A DNA stretch of 64,000 bases from Caldifarciminota bacterium UBA5631 (GCA_002421425.1 DIJZ01000004.1:1-64000); one strand, 5' to 3'; shown: positions 10,767-19,408, numbered from the stretch's first letter. Program-made: numbers and translations. Notes: a model not told the origin generated them from the letters alone.

Positions 10767-11948
10767 ATGGATATATTTAAGAAATGTTACGAATACGAAG
10801 AGGTAGAAAAAGCAAAACTGCTCGGCTATTATCCATATTTCCACCCTGTATCATCAGCAGAAGATACAGAAGTAGTTGTTGATGGGAAGACCCTTGTAAT
10901 GCTGGGGTCCAATAATTACCTTGGTCTTACTACCCATCCTTACGTTAAGAAAAAAGCGCAGGAGGCAATTGAAAAATACGGGACGGGAAGTTGCGGCTCG
11001 CGGTTTCTAAATGGAACTCTTGACATCCATGAGGAACTTGAAGCGGAACTGGCAAAGTTCGTCGGGAAAGAGAAGGCCCTGGTTTTCAGCACAGGCTACC
11101 AAACAAATCTTGGAATTATGTCTGCACTTCTCGGCAGGCATGATGTGGTGGTTCTCGATAAATGGGATCATGCAAGTATCGTAGATGGCACGCGACTGGG
11201 GCAATCTCACGTACTCAGATATAAACATAACGATATGGACCACCTGGAACGGACTTTGAAAGCAATTCCTGAAGACCGCGGAGTGCTTATCGTTGTGGAC
11301 GGGGTCTTCAGCATGGAAGGAGACATCGCAGCTCTTCCCCAAATTGTTCAGCTTAAGGAAAAATATGGAGCAAGACTGATGGTGGACGACGCACATTCCG
11401 TTGGAATTCTCGGAAAGACCGGGGCTGGTACTGCAGAACATTTTGGTCTTACCGAAAAAGTAGATTTAATAATGTCCACCTTCAGCAAATCCTTTGCTTC
11501 TATTGGTGGGTTTGTTGCCGGTGACGAAAAAGTAGTGGAATATATTAAACATTTCGCGCGCCCGATGATATTCAGTGCAGCACTGGCGCCAGGACAGGTG
11601 GCAGCAGCAAGGGCCGCACTGGAGATATTGAAAAATGACAAAGAAAGAAGAGAAAACCTCTGGAGAAATACAAAATTCTGGCAGGATGGATTGAAAAGTC
11701 TTGGGTTTGATATTGGAGAAACTCAAACTCCCATCGTCCCTGTGGTAATCGGAGACGATATGAAAACCTTCTATTTCTGGAAAAAGCTAATGGAGTATGG
11801 GACATATACAAACCCTGTGATTACTCCTGCTGTACCTCCTGGAAGACAGCTTATTAGAACAAGTATTATGGCTACCCATACCATAGAGCAACTGGAGCGC
11901 GCCCTTGATTGTTTCAAAAAAGCTGGAAAGGAACTGGGAATAATATAA
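10767..11948 (+). CDS. Alpha-oxoamine synthase family enzyme (KBL / BioF / serine palmitoyltransferase type)
   Basis: A 393-residue fold-type I PLP enzyme that condenses an amino acid with an acyl-CoA and releases CO2. SNNYLGL, GTGSCGSRFLNGT, DDAHSVG and the PLP-lysine motif STFSKSFASIGG are all present. The segment PMIFSAALAPGQVAAARAAL is of the type seen in bacterial serine palmitoyltransferases and 2-amino-3-ketobutyrate CoA ligases; I cannot separate them by eye. The neighbours wecB and murJ make an envelope-lipid role (sphinganine or related) attractive but unproven. Start ATG follows GAGGAGGCATAGAA inside the end of alaS. Confidence 0.88.
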   Translation: MDIFKKCYEYEEVEKAKLLGYYPYFHPVSSAEDTEVVVDGKTLVMLGSNNYLGLTTHPYVKKKAQEAIEKYGTGSCGSRFLNGTLDIHEELEAELAKFVGKEKALVFSTGYQTNLGIMSALLGRHDVVVLDKWDHASIVDGTRLGQSHVLRYKHNDMDHLERTLKAIPEDRGVLIVVDGVFSMEGDIAALPQIVQLKEKYGARLMVDDAHSVGILGKTGAGTAEHFGLTEKVDLIMSTFSKSFASIGGFVAGDEKVVEYIKHFARPMIFSAALAPGQVAAARAALEILKNDKERRENLWRNTKFWQDGLKSLGFDIGETQTPIVPVVIGDDMKTFYFWKKLMEYGTYTNPVITPAVPPGRQLIRTSIMATHTIEQLERALDCFKKAGKELGII

Positions 11949-11954
11949 GTCAAG

Positions 11955-13073
11955 ATGAAACAAATCACTCTGGTGGTGGGCGCGAGGCCTAATTTCGTAA
12001 AAGCAGGTCCACTCTACAACGAACTGAAGAAGGAACCTGATTTTAAAGTGGAGATTGTTCATACAGGACAGCACTACGATATAAATATGTCGGATATTTT
12101 CTTCAAACAGCTTGACCTTCCTACCCCTGATATTAATTTGAACGTAGGGTCAGGACCTCACGGGAAGCAGACGGGAGAAATGCTTGCCAGGCTTGAAGAG
12201 CTCTTTATGAAAAGAAAGCCTGACCTGGTGATTGTATTCGGAGATACCAATTCTACCCTCGCCGGTGCCCTTGCCGCTGCGAAACTGGGAATCAGGGTTG
12301 GGCATGTGGAAGCCGGAGTAAGAAGTTATGATATGTCTATGCCCGAGGAAATAAACAGAATACTTGTGGATCGAATTTCTGACCTTCTTTTTATTCCTGA
12401 CGAATTCGCCAGACTCAATCTGAGCGAAGAGGGCGTTTCCACATCCAGAATGTTCGTAGTGGGCAATATCTTAATGGACACAATTACCCAGCATATGAGC
12501 AAAATCTCTGCTATGGAAAAGGAACTGTTAAATCAGTTTAGTCTGAAATCAGGCGAGTATGCGGTCATAACTGTCCATCGAGCAGGAAACGTTGATGATA
12601 TCGAGAAACTGAAAAACATTATAAAAATAATGGAAGAAGTCTCCAGAAGAATGGTCCTGGTATTCCCCGTTCATCCTCGCACAAGGAGTAGATTAAACGA
12701 ACTTGGTTTCAATCCACCAGAAAATTTGAAGTTTGTTGACCCTCTTGGATACCTTGAGTTCATTGCCCTCCTAAAAAATTCCGCCCTGGTATTAACGGAC
12801 TCGGGCGGGGTCCAGAAAGAATCGAGTTTTCTTTGTGTCCCATGCCTCACCTTGAGAGAGAATACGGAATGGGTAATAACTCTCAACAAAGGAACCAATG
12901 TTCTCGTCGGATACAATCTACAGAAAATCGACGAAGAAATCACAAAGATTCTCGAAATGAGGAGAGTATACGGATCATATGTCGCAGGAAGCAGAATCAA
13001 ACTCTGGGATGGCAGGACTTCGGAGAGGATTGTGGCTGTGATTAAAGAAACTTTTGAAGGAGATATAATATAA
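11955..13073 (+). CDS. wecB: UDP-N-acetylglucosamine 2-epimerase (non-hydrolysing)
   Basis: A 372-residue GT-B fold enzyme that interconverts UDP-GlcNAc and UDP-ManNAc in the cytosol for surface polysaccharide synthesis. VGARPNFVKAGPL at the N-terminus, HTGQHYD, FGDTNSTLAGALAA, HVEAGVRS and the C-terminal LTDSGGVQKE are the family signatures. Length is normal. It starts with ATG 7 bases after the previous stop, and its own stop TAA overlaps the putative ATA start of murJ. Confidence 0.95.
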   Translation: MKQITLVVGARPNFVKAGPLYNELKKEPDFKVEIVHTGQHYDINMSDIFFKQLDLPTPDINLNVGSGPHGKQTGEMLARLEELFMKRKPDLVIVFGDTNSTLAGALAAAKLGIRVGHVEAGVRSYDMSMPEEINRILVDRISDLLFIPDEFARLNLSEEGVSTSRMFVVGNILMDTITQHMSKISAMEKELLNQFSLKSGEYAVITVHRAGNVDDIEKLKNIIKIMEEVSRRMVLVFPVHPRTRSRLNELGFNPPENLKFVDPLGYLEFIALLKNSALVLTDSGGVQKESSFLCVPCLTLRENTEWVITLNKGTNVLVGYNLQKIDEEITKILEMRRVYGSYVAGSRIKLWDGRTSERIVAVIKETFEGDII

Positions 13074-14578
13074 AATTCAAATCCGTTCTACAGTTTTCTC
13101 TTGCTACTTTTATTTCGCGAATTTTGGGGTTTGTGCGCGATGCTGGCATAGCTTTCCTCGTTGGTGCTGGGAGATATGCTGATATTTTCAATATCGCATT
13201 CAGAATACCCAATTTCCTCAGAGATATGCTTGCAGAGAACGCAATGCAAACTGCCTTCGTACCAAATTTTGTTAAAGCACAGGAAAAGAATGAAGATCCC
13301 CTTCGTTTTCTAAACGTAATCTTCACTATTTTTCTTACAGCATCGGTAATACTGGCCCTGCTGGGCATTCTGTTATCAAAAGAAATTGTTCTCGTGACTG
13401 CCTACGGGTTCCGTAGTATTCCAGAAAAATTTATCAAAACCGTTGAAGTTACAAGGATTACATTTCCTTATCTGGTGCTTGTTTCTATGGCGGCTCTTTT
13501 CCAGGCTGTTTTGAATTCAAGGAAGGAATTTTTCCAGCCTGCACTCTCCCCTGCCCTCTTTGACCTTGGAATCATAATCCTTATAATTGTCTCCTACTTT
13601 TTCCTTCCAAAGGAAAGCTACGTTATCGTCCTTGGATACTCCGTAATTTTTGGCGGGTTTCTTCAACTTCTATATCTCTTTCAGCGCCTGAAAGCACATA
13701 ATCTCCACCCTGAGATCACTACAACCATAAAACATCCATACCTAAAGGATTTCGGAAAACTTCTAATACCCGTTTTCATATCAGTGGGGTTCTCCAAGAT
13801 AACTCCTTTCGTAAATACACTTATTGCCACATTCTTAAGAGAAGGCTCCGTGTCGTATCTAACATATGCATACAGAATTATGCAGGTTCCTGTTGGTCTT
13901 TTCGCTGTTGGCCTTCAGACAGTATCTATGCCTTCATTTTCGCAGATTGCCGCGAGAAATCAGGAAATCAGGGACGCCCTCTGGAAATCAGTCTTCTATG
14001 CAGTTTTTCTTACTTTACCCTCTTCAATATTTATAATGTTCTACTCCGAAGAAATCGTCACAGTCCTTTTTCAGAGGGGTGCATTTTCAGCGATGGATTC
14101 CATTAACACAGCCCAGGCGCTTGTACTCTACACTCCACATGTGGTTGCTATTGGGCTTTCAAAAGTGCTGTTGAATTACTATTTCTCAAGAGGAGAAATT
14201 AAAATTCCGAATTACAGCGTACTGATGGGCAGCTTAGTAAACCTGACAATTGCTCTTACCCTTCCAAGAATCCTTGACTTTCCTTCTCTGGCTTTAGCTG
14301 TTTCAGGTGGCACACTGATCCAGACACTATTTCTGACTTTTATGGTCTCAAAAGAAAACCCTATCTTACCACCTTATTTGGGAAAAATATTGAAAGTGAT
14401 GGTATCCAGCGTAATCTCCGTCATACCACTATTGTTTATTAGAATAGGAAATAATCTGTTACGGGTGTCTCTGGGATTCCTCGTTTATGTTACTGCTTTC
14501 TTGACCCTTGCGTGGCTGCTAAACTTCTTTCCTGAACTCAGAGCCATACCAGATGAAAAGACCGCAGAAAAATTTTAG
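13070..14578 (+). CDS. murJ: Lipid II flippase MurJ, apparently with an ATA start codon
   Basis: A MATE-like polytopic inner-membrane protein (502 residues from 13070) that flips the peptidoglycan precursor lipid II. SRILGFVRDAGIAFLVGAGRYADIFNIAFRIPNFLRDMLAENAM is the diagnostic N-terminal stretch, and MQVPVGLFAVGLQTVSMPSFS is typical of the middle. Homologues have about 12-20 residues before SRILGFVRD; the first TTG at 13124 falls inside that motif. Upstream in frame the sequence reads I-KFKSVLQFSLATFISRIL with no ATG, GTG or TTG, and the ATA at 13070 sits 7 bases after AAGGAG (13057-13062), overlapping the wecB stop. I therefore place the start at this ATA. A sequencing error (ATG read as ATA) is the alternative. 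Confidence 0.88.
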   Translation: MKFKSVLQFSLATFISRILGFVRDAGIAFLVGAGRYADIFNIAFRIPNFLRDMLAENAMQTAFVPNFVKAQEKNEDPLRFLNVIFTIFLTASVILALLGILLSKEIVLVTAYGFRSIPEKFIKTVEVTRITFPYLVLVSMAALFQAVLNSRKEFFQPALSPALFDLGIIILIIVSYFFLPKESYVIVLGYSVIFGGFLQLLYLFQRLKAHNLHPEITTTIKHPYLKDFGKLLIPVFISVGFSKITPFVNTLIATFLREGSVSYLTYAYRIMQVPVGLFAVGLQTVSMPSFSQIAARNQEIRDALWKSVFYAVFLTLPSSIFIMFYSEEIVTVLFQRGAFSAMDSINTAQALVLYTPHVVAIGLSKVLLNYYFSRGEIKIPNYSVLMGSLVNLTIALTLPRILDFPSLALAVSGGTLIQTLFLTFMVSKENPILPPYLGKILKVMVSSVISVIPLLFIRIGNNLLRVSLGFLVYVTAFLTLAWLLNFFPELRAIPDEKTAEKF

Positions 14579-14590
14579 AATTATTCTATT

Positions 14591-16351
14591 ATGATTCTAA
14601 CGCAGTTACGAGGAAAAGAGTTTCGGAAGGCGCTTCTTGCAGGTATCGTAAAAGTTCAGGACCTCAAGGATGAACTGAATAGAATCAACGTTTTTCCTGT
14701 CCCAGACGGGGACACCGGAACCAATTTGGCAGAGACTCTAAGTGGCGGAATTAACATTCTCACGGAATCTTCAAGTTTGAAGCTATGCGAAATAATCAGG
14801 AGATTCTCAGAAGCTATTCTTTTTACTGCAAAAGGAAACTCGGGTACTATTATCTCCCAATTTTTCACGGGACTTCAAGAAGCGCTTAGAGGGAAGGATG
14901 CTGTTACCACGAAGGAATTTGCAGAAGGTCTCCTGCATGCATCCAGGACAGTATACGAATCACTTGAAAACCCTGTGGAGGGAACTATAATCACTGTAAT
15001 ACGCGATACTGCAGAGTTTGCTACCACACTCGCACTTTCGGAGCGTGATTTTGTTGCATTTTTTAAAAAGCTTCTGGTGGAAGCTAAAGCATCTCTCCAG
15101 CGCACACCTCAGCTTTTGCCAAAGCTTAAGGAGAAAAATGTCGTTGATGCTGGTGCCTACGGCTTCGTGTTGCTTCTTCAGGGCATCGTTGAATTCATTA
15201 ACACTGGAAGGATAGAACTAACGAAGACGCTACCAAAAGAAACGGAAAAAATCATAGACCAGGAAAATATAGAACACAGATACTGTGCTGAAGCCGTTGT
15301 AAAAGCTGAGGGACTTGATAAAAAGAAACTCGCTGTAATCCTCGGAGCACTTGGAAGTTCGCTTCTCATAGCAGGAGCAGGTGGCCTGTTCAAGATCCAC
15401 ATTCATACAAACTGGCCCCAGAAAGTATTTGAAACTCTGAAGCAAAAGGGGACAATCCTGAAGCACAAAATCGACGATATGATAGAGATGAATCTGCGTT
15501 CTATGAAAAAGAAGTTCGGTGTTATTGTCGATTCCACTGCCGACATCCCTCTTGACCTGGCACAGGAGTTCGGGATTAATATAATTCCTCTTCAGCTTAT
15601 AATGGACGGAAAGACATACCTTGAAGGAATCGATGTCGATAAAAAGGTGGTTCTTAAACACCTGATAGAGGGAAAAGTCCAGCTCTCAACGTCCCAGCCG
15701 GATCCAATATCCATTGAGAGAACGATAAAAGAGGCGCTGAGCAAGAACGAGGAAGTGCTGATTATTACGCTGAGTTCTCAGCTTTCTGGTACGTTTAATG
15801 CGGTCAGGCTCGTTGCATCAAAGTTTCCAAGAGTACATCTTCTGGACGGGAAACTGGCATCTCTGGGAACTACACTTCTGGCACTGAGGGCCCTTGAAAA
15901 ATTCAGGGAAGGCTACGATGTCCTTTCCCTTCTTGACTACCTGAAAAACTTACAGAAGAAATCTGTGTTTATCTTCACCCTTGCGACTGTAAAGTATTTG
16001 ATGCGTTCGGGGAGAATTTCCAATCTGAAGGGCGGAATAGCTGAAGCCCTTGGAATTAAACCGATACTTATTCTGACACCCGAAGGCAAGCTTGAAAATA
16101 TAGCCCAGGCCTTAGGAAAAGAAAAATCTTACAAGAAATTGACATCGATATTAAAGAAAAAATTGAATCCTTTCTGGTCCTACGATTTTGGAATCGCTTA
16201 TGTCGGTGAATCTCCTTACATAGAGCGGCTGGAGGTTTTTATAAGACAAAACTTCTCAGTGAGGCACGTTATCAAAAATGAAGCAGGTCCGCTTCTTTCC
16301 CTTCACACCGGTCCAGGAGCTTATGGAGTGGTGGCTCTGCCAGTGTTTTAG
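14591..16351 (+). CDS. FakA-type (DhaL) kinase fused to a DegV/FakB fatty-acid-binding domain
   Basis: A 586-residue cytosolic protein. Residues 1-200 form the DhaL-like ATP-binding domain of FakA/YloV (FPVPDGDTGTNLAETL, AKGNSGTIISQF, DAGAYGFVLLL). Residues about 220-300 match the FakA middle domain, with KIHIHTNWP. From about residue 308 to the end is a complete DegV domain (VDSTADIPLDLAQEFGINIIPLQL, then LSSQLSGTFNA, MRSGRIS). In Firmicutes, FakA phosphorylates fatty acids held by a separate FakB (a DegV protein); here kinase and carrier are one chain, and DegV takes the place of the FakA C-terminal domain. Likely exogenous or recycled fatty-acid activation. Last gene of the operon. Confidence 0.88.
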   Translation: MILTQLRGKEFRKALLAGIVKVQDLKDELNRINVFPVPDGDTGTNLAETLSGGINILTESSSLKLCEIIRRFSEAILFTAKGNSGTIISQFFTGLQEALRGKDAVTTKEFAEGLLHASRTVYESLENPVEGTIITVIRDTAEFATTLALSERDFVAFFKKLLVEAKASLQRTPQLLPKLKEKNVVDAGAYGFVLLLQGIVEFINTGRIELTKTLPKETEKIIDQENIEHRYCAEAVVKAEGLDKKKLAVILGALGSSLLIAGAGGLFKIHIHTNWPQKVFETLKQKGTILKHKIDDMIEMNLRSMKKKFGVIVDSTADIPLDLAQEFGINIIPLQLIMDGKTYLEGIDVDKKVVLKHLIEGKVQLSTSQPDPISIERTIKEALSKNEEVLIITLSSQLSGTFNAVRLVASKFPRVHLLDGKLASLGTTLLALRALEKFREGYDVLSLLDYLKNLQKKSVFIFTLATVKYLMRSGRISNLKGGIAEALGIKPILILTPEGKLENIAQALGKEKSYKKLTSILKKKLNPFWSYDFGIAYVGESPYIERLEVFIRQNFSVRHVIKNEAGPLLSLHTGPGAYGVVALPVF

Positions 16352-16354
16352 AAA

Positions 16355-16924
16355 TCACTTGTACAGACCTTTCTCAAAGATGTAGTTTTCTACTGCAGGT
16401 GGCACAAGGTATTTTATACTTTTTCCTTTCCTCACCTTATCTCTAACTTCTGTAGAGGAAATATCAACAAGCCTCTCATCAACAAAAATTGCTTCGGCAG
16501 TCAACTTGCTTGCAACCTGCCATCCTGGTCTCTTCAACACGATTAGTTTCACCATGCTCAGCAACAAGTCTGGTCTGTACCAGCTACTTAGAGAGCTATA
16601 CTGATCCCATCCAATAATCAAATAAAAATCCCAGTCAGGGTTTACTTTACTGAGCTCTGATAGCACATTAACGGTATAGGAGGGCTCTATTTCTATTCTT
16701 CTCTCAAAGTCACTCGCCTCAAAATTCCCATTACCCTCAAGAGCCCTTTTTACCATATTATAGCGGTCTTCAAAAGGAGCAAAGACTTCCTTGTGGGGTG
16801 GCTTGAAATTTACAAGAAAGATAATTTTATCGAGTTCTACATTGTCCCAGACATCCTGAGCAAGAATCAAGTGACCAACATGTATCGGATCAAAGGCTCC
16901 ACCAAAGATACCTATTCTTTGCAT
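16355..16924 (-). CDS. nadD: Nicotinate-nucleotide adenylyltransferase
   Basis: A 189-residue nucleotidyltransferase that makes deamido-NAD from nicotinate mononucleotide and ATP. GIFGGAFDPIHVGHL carries the ATP-binding HxGH (HVGH) motif, NFKPPHK binds the substrate, and ISSTEVRDKVRKGKS is the C-terminal ATP motif. Length is normal. Its ATG overlaps the 3' end of the bamD-like gene by 13 bases. Convergent with the FakA fusion gene, only 3 bases apart; no terminator hairpin is evident between them. Confidence 0.95.
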   Translation of the reverse strand: MQRIGIFGGAFDPIHVGHLILAQDVWDNVELDKIIFLVNFKPPHKEVFAPFEDRYNMVKRALEGNGNFEASDFERRIEIEPSYTVNVLSELSKVNPDWDFYLIIGWDQYSSLSSWYRPDLLLSMVKLIVLKRPGWQVASKLTAEAIFVDERLVDISSTEVRDKVRKGKSIKYLVPPAVENYIFEKGLYK

Positions 16925-17676
16925 TTCTTACTGAGTTCTTTTTTCGCAATATTGAACTGCTTTTTCAAACCGAGGTCATTATAGGATTTGCTCTGTTCAA
17001 GTTCCTCGATTATTGCCTTTGCTGCGTGGCAATCTCCCTTCATTACAAGGCTCCTTGCTGAAAGAATTTTGGCAAAGACTGCAATGCTGTCATCATTGCC
17101 GAATTCTTGCATCGCAATATTCAGATAGACATCCGCCGACTTTGGCTCACCAATTCTAAGATAGGTATCTGCTATGTATATGTACTTAAAACCACTCAAC
17201 CTTAGAATCCTCAGCTCAATTTCTCTTGCTTTGTCCATCAAAGAGGAATTGGGAAAGCGAACTTTGAACTCTCCAAGATATCGCTTTGCTTCACTCAGGC
17301 TTTCTGTGTCCCTCGCTACATTCTTACTTTTGTTCAGATAGCACTCTGCAAGTTCCAGATAAGCATCGCCGGCATAACCACTCGCTGGAAAAGTGGTGAT
17401 GAGAAATGTGTATTCAACAATTGCATCATCATATTGCTTCGCCTCTTTATAGCTCTTTGCAAGGTAGTACTGTGCATCATCGACGCTGTCACTGAGAGGA
17501 TATTTAAAGACAAAACTTCTGAAAAGCTCCGCAGACTTTGTGAACTTCCGGTTCTGAAAGAGTTCCATTGCTTGCCCGAAAAGGAAATCCGGGTTTTCTG
17601 GTGCTCGATATTTTCTTGATTGGCAAGCTGCTGAAACGAGAATTAACGATATTATTAAAAATCTCTTCATATTCAT
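16912..17676 (-). CDS. bamD: BamD/YfiO-like outer-membrane assembly lipoprotein
   Basis: A 254-residue TPR-type lipoprotein. Residues 1-18 form a lipoprotein signal with lipobox VSAAC, Cys18 being the lipidation site. The next part (PDFLFGQAMELFQNRKFTKSAELFRSFVFKYPLSDSVDDAQYYLAKSYKEAKQYDDAIVEY, about residues 29-88) is the BamD TPR layout, with further repeats to residue 250. Expected role: assembly of beta-barrel proteins at the outer membrane together with BamA. Two starts are possible, ATG at 17676 or at 17670; AAGGAAGG is better spaced for the second. A general TPR lipoprotein is the alternative call. Confidence 0.82.
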   Translation of the reverse strand: MNMKRFLIISLILVSAACQSRKYRAPENPDFLFGQAMELFQNRKFTKSAELFRSFVFKYPLSDSVDDAQYYLAKSYKEAKQYDDAIVEYTFLITTFPASGYAGDAYLELAECYLNKSKNVARDTESLSEAKRYLGEFKVRFPNSSLMDKAREIELRILRLSGFKYIYIADTYLRIGEPKSADVYLNIAMQEFGNDDSIAVFAKILSARSLVMKGDCHAAKAIIEELEQSKSYNDLGLKKQFNIAKKELSKKCKE

Positions 17677-17712
17677 TCCTTCCTTTGAGAAATTATAAAG
17701 GAAAAGAAGTGG

Positions 17713-18882
17713 TTATTTAAATTTCACCTTCGCAAAAATTAGTACGGACACGATGCCAAAACTCGATACCGTACCCCAGATAAATACGGGGGTCTTAAGG
17801 AATGCGTCAATCAGTGCACCACCAATCATCGGGGCAACTGCCCAAGCGAGTCCCTCAGTGAAACCGAGAAACCCTATGTATAGACCCCTTCTATCCTGCG
17901 GAGCCATTAGAGAAGAGACCGTTGTAAGAAGGGGCATCGCCAGCATTTCCCCAAGAGTGAGAATGACTACTCCGATGCTAAAATGCCAGAAATTAAAGGC
18001 AAAAGTGAAGAGAAAATAGCCTATGGAGTATAGCACTGATCCTAAAATTAAACCCCGTTTGTAACCAACGAGGTCCACGATGCGTATTAGCGCAATCTGG
18101 AAAAAGACAACCATCAAACCGTTTATACTGTAAAGATATCCAATCTGCGTATTGCTAAGGCCCCGTGACTTTGAGAATACGGATAGGGTGGAAATTAACT
18201 GTCCCATAAGTAGTGAGAGAATAAATGTCCCTGCAATGAACACCATAAAGTTCTTGTCTTCAGCAAGTTTTGCAAGAGAGAGTTTGCTGTTCTGATTTGA
18301 ATACCTGTCTTCGCTGTGACTTCCCACGAGGTACATTACCAAAAACACACATATTACCTGCAGCAAAAAGGACATAAAGAAGGTCAACCCGTAAGAATAT
18401 CTGGAAATAAAACCGCCGATGGCAGGACCTATCGCAAAGCCGAGGTTCCCACCCACTCTGATCACGCTATAGCCAAAGGGTCTATCAGTTTCACTAAAAT
18501 TCTTGGCTACAAATAAATCAGAGGCGGAAGTGAAAAAGCTATTCCCCGCCGAATTCAGAAGAAAGAACAGTGAAAAAAGTACAGGATAGCCATTTAACCA
18601 TATCAGAATTGAAAATCCCAGAAATCCGCCTGCGCGGAGGTATAGACCAAACTTCATTACCCTGTCCGATGGATAAAGATCCGATAAACGGCCGCCAAGA
18701 ATTCTCATCATTGCACCAACAATGGTAGCAACACCCACAATTAACCCGACAAAAGTCATCGGGACACCTCGAACGTTGTAAAGATAAATGCTCAAAAATG
18801 GAATACTAATGGCATAGCTTGCAGATTGAAGTCCTCTGATTACCGAAAGAGTATATAGCCTGAACTTTACGCTCTTTTCCAT
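17713..18882 (-). CDS. MFS transporter
   Basis: A 389-residue inner-membrane protein with about 12 predicted membrane segments. GGRLSDLYPSDRVMKFG near residue 65 is the MFS loop 2-3 motif, and FIGFLGFTEGLAWAVAPMIGGAL is typical of TM11. It belongs to the drug/sugar efflux type of MFS proteins; no substrate can be given. The ATG at 18882 lacks a ribosome site, but TAAAAT ends 7 bases upstream, so the transcript is probably leaderless. A perfect 7-bp inverted repeat covers the -35 region. bamD and nadD follow on the same strand after 36 bases. Confidence 0.88.
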   Translation of the reverse strand: MEKSVKFRLYTLSVIRGLQSASYAISIPFLSIYLYNVRGVPMTFVGLIVGVATIVGAMMRILGGRLSDLYPSDRVMKFGLYLRAGGFLGFSILIWLNGYPVLFSLFFLLNSAGNSFFTSASDLFVAKNFSETDRPFGYSVIRVGGNLGFAIGPAIGGFISRYSYGLTFFMSFLLQVICVFLVMYLVGSHSEDRYSNQNSKLSLAKLAEDKNFMVFIAGTFILSLLMGQLISTLSVFSKSRGLSNTQIGYLYSINGLMVVFFQIALIRIVDLVGYKRGLILGSVLYSIGYFLFTFAFNFWHFSIGVVILTLGEMLAMPLLTTVSSLMAPQDRRGLYIGFLGFTEGLAWAVAPMIGGALIDAFLKTPVFIWGTVSSFGIVSVLIFAKVKFK

Positions 18883-18889
18883 AAGGAAA

Positions 18890-18922
18890 ATTTTAAAGGA
18901 TTTAGTTCGTATTGTGAACTAA
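18890..18922 (-). promoter_or_regulatory. MFS gene promoter with overlapping inverted repeat (putative operator)
   Basis: On the minus strand: TTCACA at 18918-18913, 17-base spacer, TAAAAT at 18895-18890, then 7 bases to the ATG. TTAGTTC at 18902-18908 and GAACTAA at 18916-18922 form a perfect inverted repeat with a 7-base centre that covers the -35 hexamer. This geometry suits a repressor site; the regulator is unknown. Confidence 0.6.
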
Positions 18923-18949
18923 TTTGCGTTGAAATATCATACGTTCCTC

Positions 18950-18978
18950 TTTACATTTCAGCTAAGAAGTACTATAAT
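18950..18978 (+). promoter_or_regulatory. ssrA promoter
   Basis: TTTACA at 18950-18955, 17-base spacer and a consensus TATAAT at 18973-18978, about 20 bases before the mature 5' end of tmRNA. The leader would be removed by RNase P. Confidence 0.75.
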
Positions 18979-18997
18979 ATTTATGCTCTTTGTAAAA

Positions 18998-19347
18998 GGG
19001 GGTGAACTGGATTCGACAGAGCTATGTTGAATCATAGAGCGCATGCCGGGGCGCGGTAGCCTCGTTAAAAATGCCGCAACATATAACTGCCAACTACAGT
19101 TACGCATACGCTGCTTAATTAAAGCAGCCGTTCCTCCTCATGGTGCTCCTGCTTGGGGAGAGGGCGTGATACACAGGAGCTGGACTTTAGAATCGGTCCT
19201 GGGTTCTGAAGTCGAGACATACCAGGGCTACCTGTCAAAACACCTGCCTGCCGGTGTGCGACCGGGAAATTTGAAGACAGGCTAAGCATGTAGGGCTCTG
19301 TGGTTCAAGGCCCCTGGACGCGGGTTCGATTCCCGCCACCTCCACCA
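18998..19347 (+). ncRNA. ssrA: Transfer-messenger RNA (tmRNA)
   Basis: About 350 nt. The 5' end GGGGGTG pairs with CACCTCC before a terminal ACCA, forming the tRNA-like acceptor stem with one G-U pair. GAACTGGATTCGAC at the 5' end and GGTTCGATTCCCGCC at the 3' end are the conserved tRNA-like parts. The tag frame starts with GCC at 19089 and reads ANYSYAYAA, ending with TAA at 19116-19118, and the stop lies in a GCTGCTT/AAGCAGC hairpin as in other tmRNAs. It rescues stalled ribosomes and marks the product for proteolysis; the AYAA end fits recognition by ClpXP- or FtsH-like proteases. Stand-alone gene with its own promoter and terminator. Confidence 0.97.
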
Positions 19348-19358
19348 GTCATATTAAA

Positions 19359-19390
19359 AAAAGGGCCCCTCTGCAGGGGCCCTTTTATTT
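19359..19390 (+). terminator. Bidirectional terminator between ssrA and the RND operon
   Basis: Stem AAAAGGGCCCCT (19359-19370) with AGGGGCCCTTTT (19375-19386), loop CTGC. A-rich on the left and T-rich on the right, so it can stop transcription from ssrA (+) and from the RND pump gene ending at 19409 (-). Confidence 0.92.
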
Positions 19391-19408
19391 TTTGTAATCA
19401 ATACGATC

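Noticed and set aside
19043..19285. 80-codon plus-strand ORF
   Set aside because: It is inside the tmRNA gene.
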